Assembly: GCA_021162845.1 (NCBI GenBank)
Contig: JAGGXX010000068.1
Coordinates: 1 to 56,916, forward strand
DNA length: 56,916 nt
Direction of reading: 5' to 3'
Origin: Thermoprotei archaeon
GTDB lineage: Archaea > Thermoproteota > Thermoprotei > QMSL01 > B3-G16
This document shows positions 25,901 through 32,943 of this stretch, one piece after another. Every line of letters starts with the position of its first letter. The first letter of the stretch is position 1. The position numbers and the translations under genes are program-made. The notes below the pieces were generated by a model, which did no database searches, was not told where the DNA came from, and saw only the letters and a program-made list of their open reading frames with translations.

Positions 25901-27529
25901 GATATCGACTTAGATGGAGAACAGGAGTTAGTCCTCCTCGTACAATTCTCTAATGACGCTACCAAGCTCATGATATACAAACTCCTCGAGAAAGGCTTCG
26001 TACTGCTAAGCGAGCGATCGATATCCATTCCGGCTAACCCCTTATACCTTAACGTATGGGATGTAGATGGCGATGGAACGATGGAATTGCTATTTACCGG
26101 TATAGGTCAAGAGGACAACGTGGTACTTGACATTTACTCCTACGTCTCACAGTATGGGCTACTCCATGAAGCCCTATATAGGTTCAAAGGGGCATATGGT
26201 ATGCCTATGTTAACCGACATAGACTTAGACCTCATTCAGGACATAGTCTTAGCCATAAATGTTGACGACAATGTCTATCTCATACCATGTGGAGTAAGGA
26301 ACTACGTTGAGCCTAGGGGTACCTTAAGGGGCAGGGTCATCGATAGGGATGGGAAGCCGGTATCAGGCGCAATAGTGATGGTAGTGTTAACCAGAGGAAG
26401 GCGCATAGTGGGAAGTACGAGAACAAGCGAAGGCGGTTATTTCGAGATACGCGGTATTCCGGCTGGTACATACGAAGTAGATGCGCTATGGACTGAGTAT
26501 ACCGATGATCTAGAGGAGGAAGCCATGGCCTTTAAGATGGTGAAGATCTTGCCTAGGAGAACCTCTGAAGTGGTACTCGTTGAATACGTATTTACCGAGG
26601 ACCTTCATGAACTGCTTAATATCCCTCGAATAACTGAACATGCCTATGAACCATCCCCCAGGCCAGTGGCTCCCAAGCCGACAACAATTATCTATGGGTA
26701 TGTGAGGGATAGCGCTGGTAACCCTATTAAGGGAGCCGAGGTCAGGATAGATGGTGAGACAGCCATCACCGATGAAAATGGATACTATGAGCTAGACTTA
26801 ACGATTGAAAGCAAGGAGTATAACATAACGGTATCGTGTGAGGGCTATAGCGCTTATGAAAGGATGATCTATCTCGAGGCTGGTGAGAAGAACAACATAA
26901 ACTTCACGCTCGAGAAGGCTTCTTCCGAGGAGACGCAAAGTCGTTGTCTTATCGTGACGGCCGCCTATGGAAGTGAAATGGCCTGGCCAGTACGGTTCCT
27001 GAGATCCTTCAGGGATAACTATGTGATGAAAACTGCATCGGGAGCGGCCTTCCTTGAGGTCTTTAACAAGTTCTACTACTCATGGAGCCCCACAGTAGCG
27101 GAGCTTGAGTGGAGGTATCCCGCGCTTCGATCCTTAATGAGGGTACTGCTCTATCCGCTTATAGGCAGTCTCATGGTCTCTTACGGCGTATATCATGCCC
27201 TATCCTTTACGCCAGAGTTAGCGATATTGATAGCCGGTATAGCAGCAAGCCTACTAATAGGCCTCTCGTATTCGCTACCGATAGCGTGGATAGTATGCCT
27301 CATCAAGCATGGGCTGAGGAGGCCAGAGTTAAGGCAAGCGGCCTCAATGGTAGGCCTCTTAGGCACCATCATGTTACTTCACCTCATAGCTCTCAGCTCC
27401 AAATATCACGCCCTCCTTCAGCTCACCTCTGTCTCGATAGTCTTAGCATCCATAGCGTTAGGTACAGTTCTGGCCCTCGTTATAGCTAGATCGCTCAAAG
27501 CCTTAAGACCAGGAAGTACGTCTGCATGA
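22952..27529 (+). CDS. Giant secreted clostripain-family (C11) peptidase with CFI-box-like membrane tail
   Basis: This is a 1525-residue surface protein. Order: signal peptide (about 8-30); a unique N-terminal domain to about 300; an acidic linker (EEKEEEEEVERE); a C11 peptidase domain from about 313 with catalytic His in WDHGGGPGG near 460 and Cys in CFDTCLM near 500; FG-GAP-like repeats with acidic calcium-type loops (about 740-1110, such as DLDGDEIREI and DVDGDGTMEL); two carboxypeptidase-regulatory-like domains (about 1123-1195 and 1246-1325, with GRVIDRDGKPVSGA and GYVRDSAGNPIKGAEV); then CLIVTAAYGSEMAWPVRFLR near 1331, which matches the CFI-box-CTERM pattern; and three or four membrane spans to the end. 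ATG 22952 or GTG 22964 may start it. It would cleave proteins at the cell surface, probably after basic residues as clostripain does. Confidence 0.88.
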   Translation: MVECVRQTKTLVIFLIVVLLMASYASRIKAKEDESGTYRITYTYEGTMISKESFFVMLERDLRDAYNVTVMNTTSLDLEAFIVYGEYKYHVIYNLNVKCVDHFTLEITSDGNASARMLRDVRIMSLNIQISVTGTKEVAPGEPFPIGTGFDVKFSVLHKFAGEDVSYSCRMLRTYKEPYLYAQSEDIKVGWIPTPWGYRPLNEIASTIYLNETVGRTAQVTIYAMNKADVMVHGLPEYAEDYVSANTLVELIVKEAMYTRWGIPEFLYFGFEFTYENRTRVPDKYYILSIYKLHAPSEEIIEEKEEEEEVEREWTIMIYMAADNDLEPWALINLFQIEVTMHDLCLSYNPQTVEDVEKVLKRTAIVVFIDRSPQDYEDMDIVEDLRLERVIEDYFSDWDDSRILELMYNENEWIPFLIAFKETAEWGEVNTGDPSTLMKFLRYATRKYPAPRYMLIIWDHGGGPGGVAFDDTNDDFLTLEEIRQAIEAAGLHMDIICFDTCLMATIEAAHELMNVTDYLVASEEAVPAFGWAYDYWIGQFVKYAKNDTRDLAAMMAQEYIKFYKDLSKAWKEVIPATSSVIDLRPLRSSTARSRIRDFINNVMESETVIEDIRRIRHEGYIQSFGGGLHPISGSDHVDLVDLLLKTREVIGDKADALLGLVNQIIVFNGKYSRLVTGAQGISIYYPLRYDKLHYTSMNTFSYVTKWADLLELLTNVKPELIVKQINGRREVRLYGNYTSNAKYLSALTSLDLDGDEIREIMTYSVVLDEQGEYHLVTSLSKPSVDGIHELLTHELDKGVSPDGEVPFTVIKDIGLDIDADGLEEAIIVYYYMNIPAETLYTSIDMYDYDPEKESLTHYYQVLYNISATAVTIADLNNDNRLELVIGGYKVDFAKATMTDVLCVIDATTLAPISEYEWPRGILLLEAAKTDELIAGNTEWSADSQGNYRPKVSQIDLLSYRKGDFVVVHSVRLEKAYIIDMKVCDIDLDGEQELVLLVQFSNDATKLMIYKLLEKGFVLLSERSISIPANPLYLNVWDVDGDGTMELLFTGIGQEDNVVLDIYSYVSQYGLLHEALYRFKGAYGMPMLTDIDLDLIQDIVLAINVDDNVYLIPCGVRNYVEPRGTLRGRVIDRDGKPVSGAIVMVVLTRGRRIVGSTRTSEGGYFEIRGIPAGTYEVDALWTEYTDDLEEEAMAFKMVKILPRRTSEVVLVEYVFTEDLHELLNIPRITEHAYEPSPRPVAPKPTTIIYGYVRDSAGNPIKGAEVRIDGETAITDENGYYELDLTIESKEYNITVSCEGYSAYERMIYLEAGEKNNINFTLEKASSEETQSRCLIVTAAYGSEMAWPVRFLRSFRDNYVMKTASGAAFLEVFNKFYYSWSPTVAELEWRYPALRSLMRVLLYPLIGSLMVSYGVYHALSFTPELAILIAGIAASLLIGLSYSLPIAWIVCLIKHGLRRPELRQAASMVGLLGTIMLLHLIALSSKYHALLQLTSVSIVLASIALGTVLALVIARSLKALRPGSTSA

Positions 27530-27695
27530 GAGATCACCTGAGGATAATGAAGACGAAGGAAAGGTAAATTGTAGTATATGCCATCTTCCATGATCTACCC
27601 GTAACATATGGTTGGCAGGATGAAGAAACATCACGTTGTGCTTACTTCACAGTTCCTCTGAAGCCATGCCTTCGCTTAACAAAAGGGAAGTGAAA

Positions 27696-29012
27696 TCATC
27701 CTGAGATCTCCTCGAGGGCCCTCCCTTTCGTCTCTATCCCCAGTGTCATCACGGTTATAGCGGAGACCAGATGGACTATCGTGAACATCACGAATACCGG
27801 ATACGTGTTACCTCCTGTGAGATCCAATAGCGCACCGACGGCATATGGACCCACTATCCCACCGATTCGTCCCACGCTATTTGCCGAACCAGCACCCGTG
27901 CCCCTCGCCCTCGTAGGATAGAGCTCAGGGGTATACGCATAAGTGGCACCCCAAGCTCCGAGGTTGAAGAACGAGATCATGCTTCCCCATACCAGCACCT
28001 CCAGCTCGTTACCTGCAATAGCAAAGAGGAGACTCCCTAGCCCGGCGAGCATCATGTAAGTGGAGAGAACGGGCTTTCTACCCACCCTATCTATCAGCAG
28101 GGCGCCGCTCCAGTATCCCGGTACCTGCATCAACGTTATAATTACCGTGAAGTCCAGTGACCTGACCAGTGATAGCCCTCTATCATATAATATCTTAGGA
28201 AGCCAGAGAAATATGCCCCAATATGCGAGGACGATACAGAACCAGTGAATCCATAACATAACAGTTCTCTTACGATATTCAGCTGAGAAAAGTTCCACAA
28301 GCTTTGCTCTTACGCGCCTCCCATGAGCCTCCCTGAGAACCTCCTCCGCATTAACTCGAATTCCCAATGACCTGAAGATCCTCTCGATGGCCTCGATCTC
28401 CCCTCGTTCCTCAAGGTATCTCGCGGACTCCGGCACCAGCAACGCTACTAACGGTAATGTCAAGAGCGGGATGGCGCCTGTCGAGAAGACTGAACGCCAT
28501 CCATAGTAAGGTGCTAGTACCCTTCCCAGATAAACCGAGAGGAGCCATCCAAACGCCCATGAACTCTCAAGGAAGGCTACGAACCTTCCTCTGTATCGCG
28601 CTGGTACGTACTCGGAGAGGAGGGTGCTTGCTACCACCATGTACCCAGAGGAGCCCATACCTGCTAGTAATCTGAGGAGTGCCATCGATTCCGGACTCAG
28701 TGAAAAGGTAGCTACTGATGTAGGGATGGAGTATAGTAGTAATGTCAACAGGGTTGCCTTTTTCCTCCCTATCACATCAGCCAGATACCCCATTGTCAAG
28801 CCTCCAAGGAGCATCCCCGCGAGCCAGCAGCTAAGTAGCATGCCCAATTGTGATGCTGTGAGCCCCCATTCCTGCTGTATCAGTGGAGTGGTGGCAGAGA
28901 TCAAACCCGCGCACATAGCATCGAAGGCCCAGCCTAGTCCGAGTACGATCAAGATCAGGTAATGGAAACGGCGAAGCGGGATGACCTCGAGATACCTACT
29001 CATAGTATGCAT
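27696..29012 (-). CDS. Major facilitator superfamily transporter, sugar/acid-type
   Basis: This is a 438-residue carrier with about 12 membrane segments. The loop 2-3 motif GYLADVIGRKKATLL, its repeat DRVGRKPVLS after segment 8, and VPESARYLEERGE before the central loop place it with the sugar porter/aromatic acid type MFS proteins. It exchanges or imports a small sugar or organic acid; the substrate cannot be read from sequence. ATG 29012 is taken as start; ATG 29003 is also possible and no clear SD is seen. A Gfo/Idh dehydrogenase lies upstream on the same strand. Confidence 0.85.
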   Translation of the reverse strand: MHTMSRYLEVIPLRRFHYLILIVLGLGWAFDAMCAGLISATTPLIQQEWGLTASQLGMLLSCWLAGMLLGGLTMGYLADVIGRKKATLLTLLLYSIPTSVATFSLSPESMALLRLLAGMGSSGYMVVASTLLSEYVPARYRGRFVAFLESSWAFGWLLSVYLGRVLAPYYGWRSVFSTGAIPLLTLPLVALLVPESARYLEERGEIEAIERIFRSLGIRVNAEEVLREAHGRRVRAKLVELFSAEYRKRTVMLWIHWFCIVLAYWGIFLWLPKILYDRGLSLVRSLDFTVIITLMQVPGYWSGALLIDRVGRKPVLSTYMMLAGLGSLLFAIAGNELEVLVWGSMISFFNLGAWGATYAYTPELYPTRARGTGAGSANSVGRIGGIVGPYAVGALLDLTGGNTYPVFVMFTIVHLVSAITVMTLGIETKGRALEEISG

Positions 29013-29165
29013 CAATAGCAGTCAAGCATAGCTGGACAGAAAAATTACTCGATATAGGCATCCCGTAGATTAATCTGAGCTCTAAATGGCAAGTATTGCC
29101 TAAAGCTAATAGTACTTAGCTTTCACCATTCTACCCCTTAGAGGTACCGTGCTAGTGATATTCGA

Positions 29166-29315
29166 TTGAAGTTCAAGGAGGAATTCCTTAAGCTGTCGCG
29201 TGATCAGATAGCAGTACTAAGTCCTCTCGGCATCAAGCAGATCCTAAAATACTATCATAATACATCATTAAAGAAACACTATATTATGAAAACAAGTATA
29301 GAAATGGAGCCTTAG
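29166..29315 (+). CDS. Short frame, possible gene remnant
   Basis: A 49-codon plus-strand frame from TTG 29166 reads LKFKEEFLKLSRDQIAVLSP then LGIKQILKYY and ends at TAG 29315. Composition looks protein-like, and it may be the end of a lost gene, since the frame is blocked by TAG just upstream. Family unknown. The rest of the 29013-29331 gap holds nothing I can support. Confidence 0.2.
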   Translation: MKFKEEFLKLSRDQIAVLSPLGIKQILKYYHNTSLKKHYIMKTSIEMEP

Positions 29316-29331
29316 TTTTCCCATTCTTCAC

Positions 29332-30564
29332 TTATATCGCCCGATATGGCTTCATAAGGTCCCTAATTAGCATATCCGCTGCCTCCTTGTAGTTACCCGC
29401 TTCCTTAAGATACTTACCTGCATATTCCTTGAATTCCCCTAGAGCGACTAACCTTCTTTCCTCTAGTTCTGAAAGGTATGCCGCACCTATGATAGCCATG
29501 GTTTCGGAGCCTATAGTCTCGTCCGTTATGGATTTCTCCCTGTACCTCACACAATTCACGAAGTTACGTATCTCGTTAGCGAAGGAGTCATCCCTTTGAA
29601 TGGGCACTTTCCTCATCCCCCCTTCCCTAGTGGTTAATATTAGTACGACCTTCCCCTCCTCATACTCCATCCTTATGCTTCCTTCGCTTCCCTCTACTCT
29701 CAATATGTCCCGATGAGCATATAGCGATGAACACCAACTTGAGATCGCATTTCCAATCACCACATCCTTAGTCCTCCTATCTTCGAATATGATTTTGATA
29801 TTGGCATAGTCATCCACATTTATACGCTTCATATGCCCCGCTATGTATCTAATCGGGAAATTAACCTTCATACAACACGATTTAACATAGCACGGCTTCT
29901 TATCGAAGCCTACTAAGAACCATATTGCGGTTATAGCGTGAGTACCCATGTCTATCAAGGTTCCTCCTCCATCCACAAGGGGGTCCCAGAACCAATGCTT
30001 CCACTCTGGGCCATTATGCTCGAAAGTTATCGTGACCGAGATTAAATCCCCTATTATACCGCTTTCGATCAACTTCTTCACGAACACCGCAACATTACTG
30101 TACACCCAGTTCTCGTTATGTTGATACAATACGCCGTTTTCCTTCACGGCCTTAACGACTTCATTGGATTCTATCCATGTCCTCGCCATCGGTTTCTCCA
30201 CCATAACGTTATGTTTGCTCTTTATCAGGGGTATCGCGACCTCGTCATGCCATTTAGGAGGAGTACATACATCGATGATATCTATCCCTTCATCCTCAGC
30301 TAACTCCTCGAGGTTTGAGTAGACCTTCATCTCCTTAAGTATGGTATTTAAGCGCTCCCTTTCCTCAGGTGCTTCTGCTTTCCCCAATTTTTCGCGTATC
30401 ATCTCCCGGTATCTCTTAGCGGCATATTCCGCCTTGCTTCTTACGACATCGTAGAAGCCAACTAACGTGGCGTCTTTAAGTTCTGGATACGCTCTTAAAT
30501 GCGCGCCTATGAATATGCCACCCGTACCTACCACAGCCACCCTAAGGAACTCCCTTGAGGACAT
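29332..30564 (-). CDS. Gfo/Idh/MocA-family NAD(P)-dependent oxidoreductase
   Basis: This 410-residue dehydrogenase begins SSREFLRVAVVGTGGIFIGAH, a Rossmann nucleotide-binding start. Next come DVCTPPKWHDEVAIPLIKSK and VEKPMARTW, the catalytic EKP motif. GGTLIDMGTHAI carries the conserved catalytic-region His, and the family C-terminal domain follows. These enzymes oxidise or reduce sugars, inositols or amino sugars. GGTGAGG stands 6 bases ahead of ATG 30564; a GTG at 30612 is in frame but lacks an SD. Its broken relative at 18.4 kb and the MFS carrier downstream suggest sugar catabolism. Confidence 0.88.
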   Translation of the reverse strand: MSSREFLRVAVVGTGGIFIGAHLRAYPELKDATLVGFYDVVRSKAEYAAKRYREMIREKLGKAEAPEERERLNTILKEMKVYSNLEELAEDEGIDIIDVCTPPKWHDEVAIPLIKSKHNVMVEKPMARTWIESNEVVKAVKENGVLYQHNENWVYSNVAVFVKKLIESGIIGDLISVTITFEHNGPEWKHWFWDPLVDGGGTLIDMGTHAITAIWFLVGFDKKPCYVKSCCMKVNFPIRYIAGHMKRINVDDYANIKIIFEDRRTKDVVIGNAISSWCSSLYAHRDILRVEGSEGSIRMEYEEGKVVLILTTREGGMRKVPIQRDDSFANEIRNFVNCVRYREKSITDETIGSETMAIIGAAYLSELEERRLVALGEFKEYAGKYLKEAGNYKEAADMLIRDLMKPYRAI

Positions 30565-30612
30565 ATATGCCTCACCCGAGGTAAGACCGCTCACTCTAAT
30601 ACCTAATCGCAC

Positions 30613-31135
30613 GACGGTTATATGCGCATATGCTACAGTACGTCATAGCTGGAAATTACCGATCATAGCCGCTGAAGATCGCTTATGAACACTATGATAT
30701 TATCAAGCCCTCACTTGTAACCAAATGATGCCCCTCTCAGGATCCTAAAGGGCCTTAATAGGGCTAGTAGATCCTTCATCCGCTGTCCTCCTGGCTACTT
30801 TCTTCATATCATAACTAATACAGAGCATAACTGCTTTGCTTAGCCGATGAGCAGGAAGGGATCCAGTACCACCAACTATAGGAGAAAGCGGTAAGCGCCT
30901 TAAATATCTTAATCCCAAGGACGAAGATGTTACAACGAGTAACCATTTAAGAATTCCAGAATATATAAAACTAATATGATAAACATCATTAACGTGAACA
31001 TGTAATAAATGGTTCTAAAAGTGACAGTTTTGATGCTTAAAACGTGAGAAGCAGAAGTATGGATTGCCATCCGGATTAAAGTCTTTATTTTAAAGATAGA
31101 GTCGGATTTTTAAGATGCTGAGTTAGGATTTTTTA
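30613..31135. other. Intergenic region of about 520 bases
   Basis: This gap separates the divergent Gfo/Idh and membrane-protein genes. The only candidate gene in it is a 22-codon frame with a strong SD at 30711-30779, listed separately. The 3' part (30940-31130) is AT-rich and includes TATA-like stretches (AATATATAAAA at 30959-30969, TTTAAAGATA near 31090) before the gene at 31136. No tRNA or repeat was found. Confidence 0.4.
30711..30779 (-). CDS. Possible 22-residue small protein or remnant
   Basis: ATG at 30779 follows AGGAGG with 7-base spacing, the best SD in the neighbourhood, and reads MKDLLALLRPFRILRGASFG, then YK and a stop. It is short, basic and amphipathic. It could be a real microprotein, a leader peptide for the dehydrogenase gene downstream, or the start of a truncated gene. 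Confidence 0.2.
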   Translation of the reverse strand: MKDLLALLRPFRILRGASFGYK

Positions 31136-31726
31136 ATGACCGATATGTTCTCGTTCCTTAAGCCCACTGCTAAAGGCATAATGGTCTTCGCTTTACTGGC
31201 TTTTATCTGTATAGGCGGAGCTATTCAGAGCTATGCCTTCATCGACGAGATCCCAAAGGTGCCTAAGCCTCCCCTCTATGACCTGTTAAAGCCCTTAGAA
31301 CTCTGGATTCCCTGGGTTCTCTTCGCGGCTCCCGTCCATTTGCTGGGCGACCTGCTTGACTTATGGTGGCTTCTAGAGTACTTCCCAAGGCTAGGAGGGG
31401 TCAGTGCTCCGGTAGCCAGCTTAGCTTATGCTTATGTGATCTCGTGCTGGGCGACGTACTCCTGGGATCGCTGGATCAAGCACAACAAGTACGAGCGCTT
31501 AGTTCTATTCATTGGAGTCGTGCCCGTCCTGGTCTTTCACCTTCCCGCCATGTCTCTACTGGTAAGTGGTTCCTTGAGCTATGCCGTGTCCGTAATGAGC
31601 GGATTCATATTCTCGACTATAGTATTCATGGTCTACACGCTATCGATCTATGGCCTATATAAAGCCCTTAAATCCCTCCTATACTCTCGCTCTACAGATA
31701 GCGTGAAACCGAATTACAAGGCTTAA
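31136..31726 (+). CDS. Multi-pass membrane protein of unknown function
   Basis: This is a 196-residue protein with about five membrane segments: one near residues 12-33, one near 55-75 (LWIPWVLFAAPVHLLGDLL), and three after 90. A conserved-looking WDRWIKHNKYER loop lies in the middle. A lysine- and serine-rich tail is probably cytoplasmic. No family recognised. It is a single gene with its own AT-rich promoter. Confidence 0.6.
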   Translation: MTDMFSFLKPTAKGIMVFALLAFICIGGAIQSYAFIDEIPKVPKPPLYDLLKPLELWIPWVLFAAPVHLLGDLLDLWWLLEYFPRLGGVSAPVASLAYAYVISCWATYSWDRWIKHNKYERLVLFIGVVPVLVFHLPAMSLLVSGSLSYAVSVMSGFIFSTIVFMVYTLSIYGLYKALKSLLYSRSTDSVKPNYKA

Positions 31727-31971
31727 GGTAAGCAGCCGCAGTATCTAAGGGTGCTAGCTAGGGATAAGAACTCTAGACTTCCTTAAGACTAAATGTCCTC
31801 GATCTAGTGGGTTTTTAAAGTCATCTTTGGAGAGATATCGATGAAATTCTTAATGTTAAAGATAGAAGAGAGAATAAATACAAGATCCATATGCACTTAT
31901 AACAGAAGAGTTAAGTGCTCTTGGACTTCAAGCGAATTAAATGGAGACCGAGTGATATTATAATGAAATAG

Positions 31972-32421
31972 CTAGCTAACATGTTTGGTGACTAATTTAC
32001 GTATCTTAGCTTGAATATCCTTAATTTCCTGTCGTGCTTTAAACTTTAATCTCTCTGAAAGAGCCACTTCTCTTTCGACTAAAACTATGCCTTTTAATGC
32101 TTCAATACGGAACCATGATGGAGCATAATCTATGATTACCACGTCCACTGGAAAGTTTAATATCGACTCTAATTTCTTAGATAATTCCTCTTCATAAGCT
32201 TCTACTTTATTGTAAGATATCTTATAGCCTGTAAATATGGCTATATCTATGTCGTGAAATAATTCTGCTTTCAAAAAGCCCCCAAAAATAGTAGCCAATA
32301 ATATCTCTCCTCTTTTACTTAGGATTTCAGAAAGTAATTTAACTATCCTTTGTCTCTCCTTAGGGCTTAGTTTATGAAATTCGAACTTTCTCCTATCTTC
32401 AAGAGTTCTTATAGACGTAAT
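31972..32421 (-). CDS. mntA: MNT-type nucleotidyltransferase, antitoxin partner of HepT
   Basis: MntA proteins are minimal nucleotidyltransferases that neutralise HEPN toxins by adding AMP to them. The motif GGFLKAELFHDIDIAIF holds the DxD metal site, but the first motif, normally GS, is GG. The conventional start is TTG 32298 (108 residues), which would cut into the core fold. The frame continues upstream for 41 more codons with the N-terminal helix expected of this family (LSPKERQRIVKLLSEILSK), without any ATG, GTG or TTG. An ATT at 32421 sits 4 bases after GAGGTG in the end of hepT, so I extend to it tentatively. The genes overlap by about 23 bases. Confidence 0.75.
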   Translation of the reverse strand: MTSIRTLEDRRKFEFHKLSPKERQRIVKLLSEILSKRGEILLATIFGGFLKAELFHDIDIAIFTGYKISYNKVEAYEEELSKKLESILNFPVDVVIIDYAPSWFRIEALKGIVLVEREVALSERLKFKARQEIKDIQAKIRKLVTKHVS

Positions 32422-32833
32422 TTTTCACCTCTTTAATAAACTTCTCAACAGTTCTTACACCATTATTCCTAGCTTCTCGATAGATCCTAACGTCGTCGAT
32501 ACTCCAATACCTATGTACAACCATATTACGTAATGAGGCCAGCGAAGCCATTCCCTCAGCAGTATCATAGCTTATTACTCCTTTCTCTGCTAGTTTTATG
32601 AAAACTTCCCTATAGCTTTCAGCTCCCTCATTAAAGCATTGTTTAAGTATAGCTAAGCCTAGATCCGCAGCTGCTTCAACAATTAGTATTATCGAGTACC
32701 TCATTGAAAACCTTTTACCCCTATCTCGTACAAAGTCTTCTATTCTCACCATGATAATGTCCTTAACTTCGTCTAAACCCTCCATGATTTCGCCTATTAT
32801 TCTCCTGACGTATTCGCGGTCTATCTTAATCAT
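32399..32833 (-). CDS. hepT: HepT-like HEPN toxin ribonuclease (DUF86)
   Basis: This 144-residue all-helical HEPN protein carries the active-site motif Rx4HxY as RNMVVHRYW near residues 107-115, the RNase signature of HepT toxins. Upstream YSIILIVEAAADLG is the typical second helix. The toxin cleaves RNA until modified by its MNT partner, encoded immediately downstream. ATG start; the gene order toxin then antitoxin is common for this type. Confidence 0.88.
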   Translation of the reverse strand: MIKIDREYVRRIIGEIMEGLDEVKDIIMVRIEDFVRDRGKRFSMRYSIILIVEAAADLGLAILKQCFNEGAESYREVFIKLAEKGVISYDTAEGMASLASLRNMVVHRYWSIDDVRIYREARNNGVRTVEKFIKEVKNYVYKNS

Positions 32834-32943
32834 AGTCCATCTTCTCTAAGTAACGCTTGTGGGTAATTATTCCTAGAATTTAGCTATATAGATATACGTA
32901 GGATAATACGCTGCGCTAAATGTGTTAAATGGTTGATACCTGG

